A program made the position numbers and the translations under genes. A model generated the notes under the pieces. It saw nothing but the letters and a program-made list of their open reading frames with translations. It was not told the DNA's origin and did no database searches. DNA of 64,000 bases, taken from assembly GCA_019925795.1 (NCBI GenBank), contig CM034300.1, forward strand, positions 36,071,591-36,135,590, given 5' to 3'. Shown here one piece after another: positions 1 through 12,399 of the stretch (the stretch's first letter is position 1; each line of letters starts with the position of its first letter). The DNA comes from Dendrobium chrysotoxum (Eukaryota; Streptophyta; Magnoliopsida; Asparagales; Orchidaceae).

Positions 1-851
1 GCATGGGATAACTTCTATTGATCTTAAAACATTCATTTGATCCTATTTAATCCAAACTCAACCCGTGGTTTGACCATGTTGACCAAGTCATCCATAGTTG
101 ACCAAATCAACCCTTAACCTAGACACTTGCCAAATTCAATCATCCAGCCCATTTTAAATCAAATCAATCCCTCAAAATCATTCAATTGAACACCCTTGAC
201 ATGGCCAAAACTTTCCAAGTCAAACTCCCCTTGGGTTGACTTGGTCAACCTATTTGGAGGGTTTAAAACCCACTCCAATCTCATGCCTTTATTCAAAGCT
301 TCAACCCGCTTGATCCCAAACCTCTTGGGATGATTTCCTACAATTCTCTTGACCTTCTTAAGACCCATCAAAGTCATCATTGACTAGTCAATATATCAAC
401 AAGTCAACAACCCCTTTGAACTCATGGAAAAGCTCAAATCATGGCCACATAACCATGCCACCTTGGCAATTCCATTCTCTAACCTAAATATAGCTCAAAC
501 CTGGTGAAAATTGGCTCATTTCTTCTCCTAAGAGGCCCCAAACAAGCCCCCCAAACCATGCTTAAGCTTGGCTTAGCCAAATGAGGGAAAAAGGTGTGGT
601 CCCCCTTCACATGGATAAAGACCTATCCCTCTCAATCCACTAGCTTTCTTCTTCTTTTGGGCTACCTTGGGGACATTTGTCACCCATCTAAAGCATCCCT
701 AATTAAATCCTAGCCATTCAATTTTAAAATAAGGGTTTAAGTGTTTAAAAATTGACCTAACGCCCATAAAACTTACTCATTTTAATCCAAACTCTCACTC
801 CAGCAGCCTCGAACCTTCCTAGAGCCCTCTCCATCCTCTCTAACTCTTCCC
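1..851 (+). repeat. Gypsy (Tat/Ogre-like) 5' LTR, first segment
   Basis: No gene is seen here. The text is rich in 'ttgaccaa' phrases and aligns loosely with 46.36-47.9 kb (for example gcatgggataac at the window start against gcatgggctcac near 46362, then 'ggtttgacc...gttgaccaa'). By that alignment the window starts roughly 0.65 kb inside the 5' LTR of the host gypsy element. The segment ends where element A inserted. The two LTR copies are strongly diverged, so the host insertion is old. The only ORFs are short and match nothing. Confidence 0.6.
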
Positions 852-2281
852 AGAAAGTTTGTGAGGGGTGTTAAACCCTAAAGAACTAGTCCTGAGGCTA
901 ACCAAGAGGGGGAGAATTAGATATTTAAAAACTTCTTTAAACAAAAAGAAATATCTTTTTATAACTTGCAGCATAAATGAATTAAATCAATAATAAAAAG
1001 ATTAATCACAGATTTCACCGAAATAATTAATCGTAGTAAAATAAAATGCAAAAAATAATCAGAAAGAACACACCAGATTTATAGTGGTTCGGTCTGACCT
1101 AACCTATATCCACTCCCCAGAGGCACCCTCCGAATATTCCACTAAACCTTTAGTGACTCTCCTTTAGCCCCCACAGCTAGGCGGAGAAGCCCTTACAAAA
1201 TCAATTCCACCTTCCCCGGTGCAGCGGAGTAGCCGGGTCCTTTGACACCAAAAAGATCTTCTTCTTCGCAAAACTTCCCTTGAGATAACCCTTGAATCTA
1301 ATAGACTTAGGTGCAAGCTTGCCAGAGAAACCATGTGAACCCTCTCACACTCCCTCGAAAATCCCCCATCCAAAGCTCTTCTCCCTCTCAAACTCCACCC
1401 TTTCCACTCTCCCTTTCAAGCTCTCTCTTCAAGTTTTCTCCAGAAGAAATGAAGCCTCAATTGATGCCAAAGACACCTATCAAGTGCCTTGATATGGCTT
1501 AAATAAAGAGCTCCAAAAACCCTTCAAAATTAGTTCTGGCGGCAAAAATCATCCAGGATGATCGCAGGATCATCCCGTATGATTTGCTTAAAAAGACAAC
1601 TTCAGAAAACCCTAAAAACTTAATTCTATCGCCAAAGATCATCCATGATGATCGCAGGATCATCCAGGATGATGTGCAAAATTTGACCTGATAGTCCTGG
1701 ATGATCTCAGGATAGTCCAGGATGATCAGTAAAAATTTTGAACAAATCGTCCAGGATGATCAAAATATAAAATTATGCATATTTAATTGAATAATACATG
1801 ATTAATTTAGGCAACATTATCATAGATCGTCCAGTATGATATGGATCATCCTGGATGATTAGACCAAAAATTGAATCTTAAATCCTTACTTAAATTATTA
1901 TGGCGACTAGGGTTTTGAGATCGTATTGGATCATCGAGGATGATATAAATCGGCTAGGATGATTAGTTCAGAAATTAAACTTTAGGTTTTGGCTCAATCT
2001 CACTCTCTGAGTGTGTGTGCATGGTCACCAAGCTGTCAAACACCTTTACAGGACTAGACTCAAGAAATCAAAATTACATCAATGTATATTACAAACTTTT
2101 CATAGCATAACCTATTCTACCCAATCTTGAGCTCTGATTCTTCGTTGGATAGTGCAAGGTGTTCCTGAAATATTAGTATACACATAAATAAATATATATT
2201 GCAAATATTAGGAGATATAATAATGTGATCCATAATATTTGTTATCATCAAAACATAAACTCATGAGCCCGAGTCACAATA
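852..2281 (-). repeat. Element A 3' LTR
   Basis: This 1430-bp LTR matches 4816-6270 along its length. At 1550-1960 it holds a run of short palindromes of the ATCGTCCNGGACGAT type in decayed forms such as gatcatccaggatgatc. The block at 1140-1460 (cctttagccc...ggcggagaagcccttac) is shared with the LTRs of B and D. The inner end, reading cccgagtcacaata, abuts the purine tract. Confidence 0.87.
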
Positions 2282-2282
2282 A

Positions 2283-2526
2283 TCTCTCCCTTTTTTATGA
2301 TGACAAATATTACTGGTTGAATTTGCAAATAAAAAGAATTTTCTCCTAATCTCCCCCTCACTAAGATAAAAAGTTCTAAAAATAGGAGAAAATAAAAATT
2401 TCTTTTTTTTATTTTTAATTTTTATTTTAGAATAAAGTAAATAAAATAAAATAAACAAATACAATACAAAAATAATAGTATGTTTAAATACAACACAAAT
2501 ACAACAGTACGTTCTCCCCCTTTGAC
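2283..2526 (-). promoter_or_regulatory. Element A polypurine tracts (two)
   Basis: On the minus strand AAAAAAGGGAGAGAT (2282-2296) lies directly against the 3' LTR and is the plus-strand primer. A second copy, TGTCAAAGGGGGAGA (2512-2526), lies about 230 bp further in. Repeated purine tracts are a Sirevirus trait. The LTR-proximal copy is slightly mutated relative to the AAAAAGGGGGAGAT of B and D. Confidence 0.75.
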
Positions 2527-2992
2527 AATTTTAAAAGGAAGAGGAGCATAAAAAAATAAAATAGAAAAAGTAGAATAAAAGATCAAAATTATCCCTGATA
2601 TGGTGAAAAAGGTTTTAGAAGACTCAGTTTGAAATATCAAAATTTTCTTGGAATGAGAAAGTTACCTCTTAATTTTATTCAAAAACTTAGTAAGGCATGT
2701 ATTGACCATGTATAATCTCAGAAAGGTTAGAGAATCAAAAATTGTTAATCCAAACTCAGGTTCCTTAAGGGATAAAAAACTTTTTAAAGCAAATATATAA
2801 ATCAAGGAAGAAATTAGAGAAAGAGACAACAATCTTTTTAAAACTCCTTGCATGAAATATATCTAATAGAAGATTAATGCAAAAAGGTGAATCTAAAGTC
2901 ATGATTTTCAAACTCAAGTATCAAAAATATCAATAGATATAAGGGTTTTCTTAAGATTTAAGAAGTACAAGAAAGGTAAGCTAACTCACTAT

Positions 2993-3153
2993 GGGCTCAT
3001 TTTGTGCCTCTTTATTAGTTTTTGGCACACTTTACGCATCTTTTGATACACTTTGTGTATTTTTTTCATTTTAGCAATATTAAGCATCTTTTTTTTTCAT
3101 TTTGGAGACATTGCACATCTTTTCAGCTTTGGGCTCATTTTGTGCCTCTTTTT
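2993..3153 (-). repeat. Element A hairpin repeats in the post-gag spacer
   Basis: A chain of short imperfect inverted repeats separated by T-rich linkers: ggctcattttgtgcctc, ggcacactttacgcatc, gatacactttgtgtat, and again ggctcattttgtgcctc. The same series occurs in B (23062-23226) and, inverted as expected for orientation, in D (59781-59935). It encodes no protein that I recognise. The rest of 2530-3740 is A/T-rich non-coding sequence. Confidence 0.7.
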
Positions 3154-3739
3154 TTTACAAACATGCTTCCTTTATGCAATTTTAAAGACTAAAGCAAACC
3201 CAATCTAGTGACAAAAATGAATAGCTTGATTAAGAAAATAATGAAGTGGATTCAACAACTTACAAAAGATCCCTATGAGATAGAGAAAATGTAGGGAGAT
3301 GAAAAAAGTTCAATTTCAAAATCCAATTTATAATTTGATGAAGATTTTGAATCAAAAGTGAAATAGCCTCATTAAAGAAATAAGATAAAGAGATAAAATT
3401 ATGAGTTTCCTTCATTTGACTGATTTTTGAGAAGTCAACCACAACTTACATAAAATTTTAAGAAAATAGTAGGTAAATTTTTCATTCTTAGAAAAAAAAT
3501 GATCTTTTGAAAAGTGATTTAATTTTCTAAAATGTATAAAAAAAATATGATATGTGTGTGCTGATCAGAGAAATTAATAATTATATAAAGAAAAAAATTA
3601 AAATAAAATAAAATGGAAGATTGCAAAAATAAAATAAAAAGAATAAAAAGAAAACTTAAAAAATAACACAAAAAGTAAAAACATTCACACAAACAAAACA
3701 AACATAAACACATAAGCAAAACTTTAATCCAAATCATCT

Positions 3740-4757
3740 CACTCCTGGTCTGATGATTCAGAAGCTAGGTTTGCCCAGGAGATTTTTTTGCTCTGCATTA
3801 TTTGCCCTTATTACAATTTGCTTGGCTTTACCCTTTTCCTTTTCAGGAAGGGTTTCTATGTTCGGGCACTGATTTTTTATATTTCCAGGTTCCTACATCC
3901 AAAGAAAATAATATCAGAAGAAATCTTAATATTTTTACCTTTTTAACCATTATTCCACTTTTGTGATGTTGATGCTTGTGTTTTAGTAGACTTTTCAATT
4001 TGTTTGTTATTGATGCTAACTCCTTACTTTCATCATCTTCTGAGTCACTTTCATCCATGTCTTCAGCTTTCAGTACTATAGTTTCACCTACATCCAAAAG
4101 CTTTTGACCCAAATCTTGCTTGTAGGCAATGAGTGAGCCAATCAGATTATTAATAGAATATTCGTTCAACTTTTTTGATTCAAAAATAGCAAAAACTTTG
4201 GCATTAAACTTATCAAGCAGGCAACATAGAAGTTTATCGACCTTTTCAAAGTTTGAAAATTTTTTACCTAAAGCATGTAATGATGTCACAATTTATGTAA
4301 ACCTAGTATACATGTCTAAAATAATCAAATCTCATAAGATTTTATGTTAAAAATTCATAATCATGCATTAGAATATTCAACTTAGATTGCTTAACTACAT
4401 TAGTTCCTTCGTATGTAATGCATAATTTATCCCAAACTTCTTTGTCGGTGATACAGGCAGAAACAATCATATAATCTTCAGAAGTTAAAGCACAGAAAAA
4501 ATAATTTAAAGATTTAGTATTCAATTGAGCATAAATTTTTTCTTCTCTACTCCATTCAAAAAAGGAATATCAGTTCTTATGCCATTTACAAAATGAGAAG
4601 GTGTAGAGTATCCTTCCTGAATTAACATCCACATGCGATAATCTATTGATTTCAAGAAAGTAGACATATGAATTTTCCAAAAATTAAAAGATTCAAATAA
4701 AGGTGGTTGGGTGATTAAATATCCTTCTACAATATTAAGATTTCTAAAGTTAGCCAT
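3740..4757 (-). pseudogene. Element A gag, frameshifted
   Basis: The reading starts at ATG 4757 with MANFRN and the Sirevirus-type signature EGYLITQPPLF, followed by a W-K-x-x-M-S-T-F-L block and the YRMWMLIQEGY motif. This is the copia gag (UBN2/DUF4219-like) that forms the particle shell. Frame breaks near 4521, 4342 and 4289 split it into at least three pieces (78, 60 and 148 codons). It ends with a WANLASESSDQE segment about 3750-3790, matched by WADQASESSDQE in element D. The CCHC knuckle near 3890 is degraded: D has CFGCRKPGHMKNQC at the matching place. No pol follows. Confidence 0.85.
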
Positions 4758-4801
4758 GGATCAAAATTCAAAAGTTTTCCAAAACTTGATTTTATGAATC
4801 C

Positions 4802-4813
4802 GCTTTGATACCA
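4802..4813 (-). promoter_or_regulatory. Element A primer-binding site
   Basis: The minus strand reads TGGTATCAAAGC, two bases inside the 5' LTR. It matches the initiator-Met tRNA primer site TGGTATCAGAGC with one change. Confidence 0.88.
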
Positions 4814-4815
4814 CT

Positions 4816-6270
4816 TGAAAGTTTGTGAGGGGTATTAAACCCTAAAGAACTAGTCCCGAGGCTAACCAAGAGGGGGGTGAATTGGATATTTAAAAACTTC
4901 TTTAAATAAAAAGAAATATCTTTTTATAACTTGCAGCAGAAATGAATTAAATCAATAATAAAAATATCAATCATATATTTCACCCAAGCAATTAATAGCA
5001 GTAAAATAAAATATATAAAATAATCAGAAAGAACTCACTAGATTTATAGTGGTTCGGTCCAACCTGACCTACGTCCACTCCCTATAGGCACCCTCCGAGT
5101 ATTGAATTAAACCTTTAGTGACTCTCCTTTAGCCCCCACAGCTAGGCGAAAAAGCCCTTACAAAATCACTTCCACCTTCCTCGGTGCGGCGGAGTAGCCA
5201 GGTCCTTTAACACCAAAGAGATCTTCTTCTTCCAAAAACTTTCCTCGAGACGACCCTTGAATTCGATGGTACTTAGGTGCAAGCTTGCCGGAGCAACCGT
5301 GTGAACCCCCTCCCAGTCCCTCAAAAACTCCCCTTCCAAAGCTCTTCTCCCTCTCAAACTCCACCCTTTCCACTCTCCCTTTCAAGCTCTCTCTTCAAAT
5401 TTTCTCTAGAAGAAATGAAGCCTCAATGGCTGCCAAAGACACCTATCAAGTGCCTTAAGAATGCTTAAATAGAGAGCTCCAAAAACCCTTCCAAATCAAT
5501 TCTAGCGTTAAAGATCATCTAGGATGATCGCAAGATCATCCTGTATGATTTGCTTAAAAAGATGGCTTCAGAAAACCCTAAAAACTCAATTCTGTAGCCA
5601 AAGATCATCCAGGTTGATCACAGGATCGTCTAGGACGATGTGTATAATTTGACCTGATAGTCCTGGATGATCTCAGGATAGTCCAGGACGATCAGTACAA
5701 ATTTTGAATAAATAATCCAGTACTATATACACATCTTCCAGGACGATCAGAATATCAAATTATGCATATTTAATTGAATAATCACATGATTAATTTAGGC
5801 AACATTATCATAGATCATTTAGTACGATATGGATCATCCTGAACGATTAGACCAAAAATTGAATCTTAAATCCTTGCCTAAATTATCATGGCGGATAGCA
5901 TTTTGAGATCGTATTGGATCGTCTAGGATGATATAAATCATCCAGGATGATTAGTTCAGAAATTGAGCTTCAGGTTTGGCTCAATCTCACTCTTTGAATC
6001 TGTGTGTGCATAATCACCAAGCTGGCAAACACCTTTAATGGACTAGACTCAAGAAATCAAAATTACATCAATGTATATTACAAACTTTTCAGAGCATAAC
6101 CTATTCTATCCAATCTTGAGCTTTGATTCTTCGTTGGATGGTGCAAGGTGTTCCTGAAATATTAGTATACACACAAATAAATATATATTATAAATATTAG
6201 GAGATATAATGATGTGATCCACAATAGTTGTTATCAATAAAATATAAACTCATGAGCCCGAGTCGCAATA
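4816..6270 (-). repeat. Element A 5' LTR
   Basis: A 1455-bp LTR running from tgaaagtttg at 4816 (LTR 3' end) to cgcaata at 6270. Palindromes fill 5510-5955. A TATA-like TATTTAA lies on the minus strand near 5465-5471, just downstream of the palindromes in transcription order, followed by a C/T-rich leader. It differs from the left LTR by scattered substitutions and small indels. Confidence 0.87.
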
Positions 6271-8036
6271 TTCCCAAGTCCGTTCCAAGCCTTCCCCCAT
6301 CATTTCTAGGCCTCAAATCACTACTCTAGTGAAGAGAGACCATTCTAGTGAGAGAAACCCATCTCGCTTCAGCAACTTCAAATCCAGTCGTTAAAAGCTC
6401 TTGGGGTCTGTAGCAAACTTATAGAGGCCATCATTAGGAGTAAAAGGAGTCCAAGATCTCAAAAATCCACTGTCTAGATTGTAAGATATTCTCACTTTTA
6501 GGTAGAATTTTACTTTAAAACTGTAGAAAATCTACAATGTATGGAGCCTCCAAACTCCAAGCATTGCAAGATTATGTTGCCCTCAACCTACGTTTCAAAT
6601 TTCATAAGATTTGGCCAATTATTTTTAACGTTATGAGCAATCAAAGTTTTAGTTAATTTTGAACTAAGAAAGGGCCTTCGATCTGAACCGTCTGATTGTT
6701 TGATCAGATGGCTCAGATCAAAACAGCGTGTCTATTGGCTTTAGGACTTGAACACGGGTTCCAGCTCAAAACCACGGGGGTGATGTGGCGCCATCATGTT
6801 TGGCCATGAGTCACTGATCTGATCGGATGGCGAAACACCCACACTAACGTGGTTAAGTCAAAACCGTGTCTACAATTTTGATGGGCCATGTGTCCAGGAC
6901 ACGTGCCAAAAGAAAGGATGATGGTGTCGCCATTTGAAATCCAAAATTGATTAAAAATTTTAATTAAATGCTCTAAAATTTCAAATATTCATAGTAAATC
7001 AAAATTTTCACCAAATTGGACCTTCTTGGTGTCATCAGAAAGGGAATTTAGTGTAGTATTTATTAAAATTAAAATTGACTTGATTTGATCATTGTACTGT
7101 GAGATATTACAATTTGTTTGAAATCAATTTTTTTGAGATTTTCTCATAATTCAGTGGCCAATTAGGGTCTAAATTTTGGTGAAAAGTTATTGGGTATCTT
7201 AGGTATATATTCTATGATTTTCTTAGGGTCATATACCCAATAGATTTTTGTGATGTGAATTTTCAAAGTAATGGGTCCATTTTGGACCCAAAATTTTCCA
7301 AATTCATAACTCTTCAAATCTTTAGAATTAGGCTGCACACGTTCTATGGTGTGATTGTATATGTCCTAGGGTTAGCTGCACAAAATTTTAAGCCCAATTA
7401 AACCTTAGTAACACTTAGGGAAAATAATTAAGGGAATGTGTAGAAAACTTAAAAAATTCCTAGGGGATTATACACATACCCAATAGGGGTGAAACTTGAC
7501 CACAACAAACTTAGTGACATTTTCTGCCATAGGTTAAAATTTGACTGGACTTGGAGCTCATTAGGATAGAAAATTAAACATGTTAAATTTTATCCCCTTT
7601 AAGAACCTAAAAAATTCAAAAAATCACAATAAATGAAATTTTAATCCAAAAAATACAAATAATATCTCAAACTGACCAGAATATAGTCCTCTACCTAGGA
7701 AAAAGAAAATCCCCTTAATTGGACCTCCAATTTAACTTTAATTTAATTTCTAATAAAAATTGATAATTAATTACATTAATTAATTAAAATTAATTAGAAA
7801 TACTAAAAAATTTCAAACACTTGGAAATGTCTTGTTGAGTCATTCTTGAACTTTCTGGGTGATTCCATGGAGTTTTGCATTGATTTGGATTAAAATCATC
7901 AAAACCTCCATAATTAAATAATTCAAAAAATTCAATTAAATGGCCAAAGTTCAAAAATCATAAGTAATTGTAAAAAATTCTAAATTGACCAAATTTAGTA
8001 TCATTCAACTATATTTAAGGTCCTGTTGTGGACCTC
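6271..8036 (+). repeat. Gypsy 5' LTR, second segment
   Basis: Non-coding continuation of the host LTR after element A. It aligns at modest identity with about 48.1-49.84 kb: compare 'caccaaattggaccttcttggtgtcatcagaaaggg' near 7010 with 'ggccaaattaggtgttcttaggctcattgaaaaggg' near 48810. It ends with the cctgt target duplication (8032-8036) of the solo LTR. No ORF of interest. Confidence 0.6.
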
Positions 8037-11000
8037 TGAAAGGACACAAACACCATCGCCCCGCGAGGGGAGACAGTATCTGGCCAATAGGAGGGCAGAT
8101 TCGATCACACATATGATTAACCATTGAGGATAGCGGCTCTCACCAGCACACCCCGATGGGTAATAATATATATGATCTGATCATCACAACGGGTTTCCCC
8201 CACCCGATACATTAGCTCGAATGGGGTTTATTTGAGAGTGGGATGCAGTTTCCCACGGGCGCAAGCCCCCGTGGTTAATTACATCTCAAGCCGGGGCCTG
8301 AGAATACTCTCGATTAAGGATTCTATATTATTATGTCTAAATTGGGATTGGCACATAGGGCGAAGACTAGGAAATCCTACTCAAAGAGAAAGAAAGGTTC
8401 AACTAGGCTTAGTCAACATGGACGGCTCAGATCAGCATCCGGAGGGACTAAGGTAGTGAGAAGAAACTGGAGAAACTAAAAGTCATGCACTCAGAGCATG
8501 CAGGAGAGAAAGATGGAGGTGGTGTCATCCATGTGACACAGATATATAGGGTTTATGGTCTCTCGAAGATAGAAGACCTACCTACTGATGAGGCGTACTA
8601 CGAAACAATAGTAGCCTTGAATCCTAAATCTAATGGGTTTAGTGTTCTACACAACACTAACACCCGTGTCCTAACTAATGCAATGCAAAACCTGGACTTA
8701 CCCCGGCCTGGAAGGGGGAGCCAGCTAACCACCTAATCGCTTTAAAACCATGCTGTCCAGTCATTTATGAAAGATGGGTGGGTAGGTTTAAGTTTATTAG
8801 AAGCGGGGCCGACATCTATAGGATTTCCTAATTGGCCCCAAACTGATGATGGGTGGATGCTCCTAGAGCTAATGCAATTAAAATTTTGATTTAATTAATT
8901 TCTAATGCAATGCATGCTGGTTAAAGCTTCCAAATCAGGTATGCATAGAACTTTAAAAAGGCTTATAAAAATAATTTTTAGAATTAGACTGGGCTCCCCC
9001 AGGTCCGGCACCTCATCCTCATAGGTCAGATTATCCGGACTCTACCCGCAGGCGGGGAAGTGTCTTATAGAAGGAAAGAGAAATGCATTAATATGCATGC
9101 GACCCCGGACGATTCTGGCAATTCCCTAGGTCGTTAAGTTTCTAAATTGCTTAAAACTTAAAATTTTAAATATTAGTTGCGAGTAGAAAATGTTTTAGTC
9201 CTTAGAGAGCCTAACGAAATCCAGGCTAAAACAAAAGCGGCATGCAGATCGCCAATAAACTATGAAAAGCATATAACCTATACGCAATCATCATTAAATC
9301 AAGCATAATACATAATTAAACAAATTAATTAAATGTCCATAGGCCAACTGCCTTTAATTACAACCCAGGGTCTGCAGAAAATTAAAGTGGCCGGGCACCA
9401 CTGCCAACAACCCGTATTTCTAATCCTAGGACTGACGCAAGTTATTTTGAGTGGGATACTGCAGATCTTCATCTTCTTGATCTTCTCTTCCTTGGACTCC
9501 TCGGATCTTAGCTTTGTTGGACTCCTTGGATCTCAGCTTCCTTAGACTCCTCGGGTAGTAGAATGATCCAAATTTGGATTCCCAAATAGAAAAGGACTAT
9601 CCTCATATTGGGTGTCCTTTTCTTTTGGAATCCAACCTTTGGATCCTAGTATTCTCACTCAAAATAAACTTTCACAACTCGGTACCAAGTTACAAATAAT
9701 TTACATTAAACGAAAGCAGTAAATCTAGACTCCCCTGCAAGGTTATCCTAATGAAAATAATCCCAAGCAGTTTAGTATATCATCCCAAGCAGTTTATATG
9801 AAGATAAAAATATTCATCGCAGCCACACTTGGCCATGATCTTAGTTATTTTGAGGGCTAAGCAAGCTCTGGAGCACTTGTAGCAATTTATAATGATTTTT
9901 TAATTAGCCCTCATTTATTTAGGGGGGCTGAGCAATTTCTGAAGCACCTGTATAAAATGATATTAGTATTTAAATCATGATTATTGCCCCCATTTTATTT
10001 AGCGCTGCATGAGCATGGCCACCTGCAGAAAACATTGTTAGTATCAATCTCGATCCTAACCTATGGGTAGTCTATCGTGCAATCACATCAATTCCCAGAG
10101 TGCAGTAAAAGTAAACAAACACACCAGCATCATCTCAATCACAACATGTAGTGAAATCTCAGAAATCTCGGCACACAACAGAAAAGTAAACACCGGCCTA
10201 GCCTAGGTCTAGAAGTGGTACCCTAACAAACCATCTAGATGTGTGTGAAAAGCTGTGTAGCTGAGGTAGATCCTAAGCTGGGTAGTTAGTTACAATTGCC
10301 TACTGTCCAGGTTGGTTGTAGGTCTGAAAAGGGAATTTTATTTAAAGTCCAAATATTTGTGAATTGAGATCCATCTTAGTTGATTTAATGTGTGGATCAG
10401 TTTTAGTTCTTAGGGTGATGATATTTGAAGTTTAAATTGCATTAGTGAGTTTTAGGGGGTTCGGGGTCCACCTATACACTAAGCAAAAGGGGGTCCAAAA
10501 TTTACTTTTTGATAAAAGGGGATTTATGACCAACTAATATTTTTATAAAATATTAGGCATTAACCTGATCAGTTAGACAGTTAGCATGCCCAATTTGGAT
10601 TCTTCTACCCAAAGTTATGAATTTTCGAAGTTTTGGTCTCGTTTTGAACTAAATTTGACTGGACTGTTGACTTTTTGATTTTAGTTGATTTCTGAAATTT
10701 TAATATTTTTAATAAATACTAGACCCTAATGTGAGTTGAATGCCTTTGAGTTTGCTGGATTTGGAGTTTCCTACGCAAAGTTATGAATTTTAGAAGTTTC
10801 GGGCTCTAGACTATAGGCTACGGTTGACCGGAAAGTTGACTTTTCAGTTTAAGCTAATTTCTGGACACCTAGTATTTTTAATAAATATTAGAATTTAATT
10901 AGAGCTGAATGCCTTTTAGTTTTCCCATTTTGAAATTTTTTGTAATTAGTTATGATTTTTAGAAGTTGGGGCAATTAAATAAATTATCGAAATTGCCTAA

Positions 11001-12399
11001 TTAGGGGTACTTTGAGGGTTTTGGCCCAAATCAACTCCAAACTGATTGGGATCACCCCCAAAGGTCATAAATGACCTAAGAAGGTGTTCCCAAGTGTTTG
11101 GAGAAAATTTGGGATTTTTAATAATTTTTAATGATTTAATTAAGGCAAAAAAGGTGATTTTTGATTAAGGTTGAATTAAAGTCCAGATTAATGTCCAATT
11201 AAGGGGCCCTAATTATCTAAGGTTGGGGACAGAATTCTAGAGAGTTTGAGATATTATGGGTATTTTTCTGATTTAAAATGGATTTATTATATTTTTCTGA
11301 AGTTTCTAAGGCTTAATTAACGGGTAAATTAGGGTTTGCTAATTAAGTGTTTTAAGGAGTCCAGAAAATTCTTAGAAAATTCTAGGGGGTTTCAGATGTC
11401 ACTAAGCACTAGTGTTTAAAGTTTCATAGCAATCCGGGATCTATCCTAGCGTCTAGAAATATTCTGAGTTCACTAGACAGTCCTTAATTATTGTCCTTAG
11501 TGCGTCACTACAGCAGGGATAAAGTAAAGTCACTAACCCTTGGGCACAACACAGAGGGTAAATGCAGCAAGTATAAACACACCAAACCATGTCCTTAGAT
11601 CTAGGAGAGCCTAGGCTATGTGCTTGTGCAACTTACACATGCAAGGACTACGAAAACATTAAGTAAAGAAGCCTAATGAAGTAATTAGTGAATGATTGGG
11701 ACACAATCATTCACTAATCCTTCTCCCACATGAATTGCTCTTCATATACATAGCCTAGGTTTAAAATTTCATAAGGGGTGGACCTCCCAAAATTAAAGGA
11801 TTTAAATAATATGTAATTTTAAAATCATTTTTAAAATACATAAATATTATAAATTATAATAATATAAATTTGAAAATAAGATAATTGAAAATACTTCAGT
11901 TCATAAGCATAGGAGGTCTACCAGCCACCAAGGGGTTTTAAAATAATTTTTTTTATTTTAAAATAATTAATTATATTAATTAAATAATATTTAAATAACT
12001 AAATAACAAAGTAATACAGAAAACATTCCGAAAAGATAGAATCAGATACAAGAAATAATTTTAAATTAAAATTCACATTTTCCGGAAAATTTCAAGGTAT
12101 TATTTGTTAAAATCCAATTTAAAATGAATTAGTTATAAATTTTTGAAGTTTAATGTATTAAAAAGGATTTTTAAATAATTTTAAAATAATTAATATTTAA
12201 AAATAATTATCAAATTAAATTAAATTAAGTATTAAAGTTTCTGGAATTTAAGGTAATTTAATAAAAATAATTTTCATAAGTTTTGAAAAATAAATGAATT
12301 TTGAATTAATTAATTATTAATTAAATAATCTAAGTATTTAATTAATTATAATAATCTAAAATGAAAAAAATATTTATTAATAAAAAAAAAACATAAATA

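Larger units (their letters stand above)
852..6270 (-). mobile_element. Element A: gag-only, Sirevirus-like copia (TR-GAG type), complete with TSD
   Basis: A complete 5419-bp LTR element on the minus strand, flanked by the 5-bp duplication ttccc (847-851 and 6271-6275). The order from the 5' side is LTR 4816-6270, PBS 4802-4813, broken gag about 4757-3740, a non-coding spacer with hairpin repeats, purine tracts, and LTR 852-2281. No protease, integrase, RT or RNase H can be seen, so it must have used proteins from another element. Non-autonomous elements keeping only gag are known in plants as TR-GAG. Element D (56656-62076) is a second copy of the same plan and almost the same length. The terminal T of the left LTR is mutated (agaaag instead of tgaaag). 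Confidence 0.9.
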
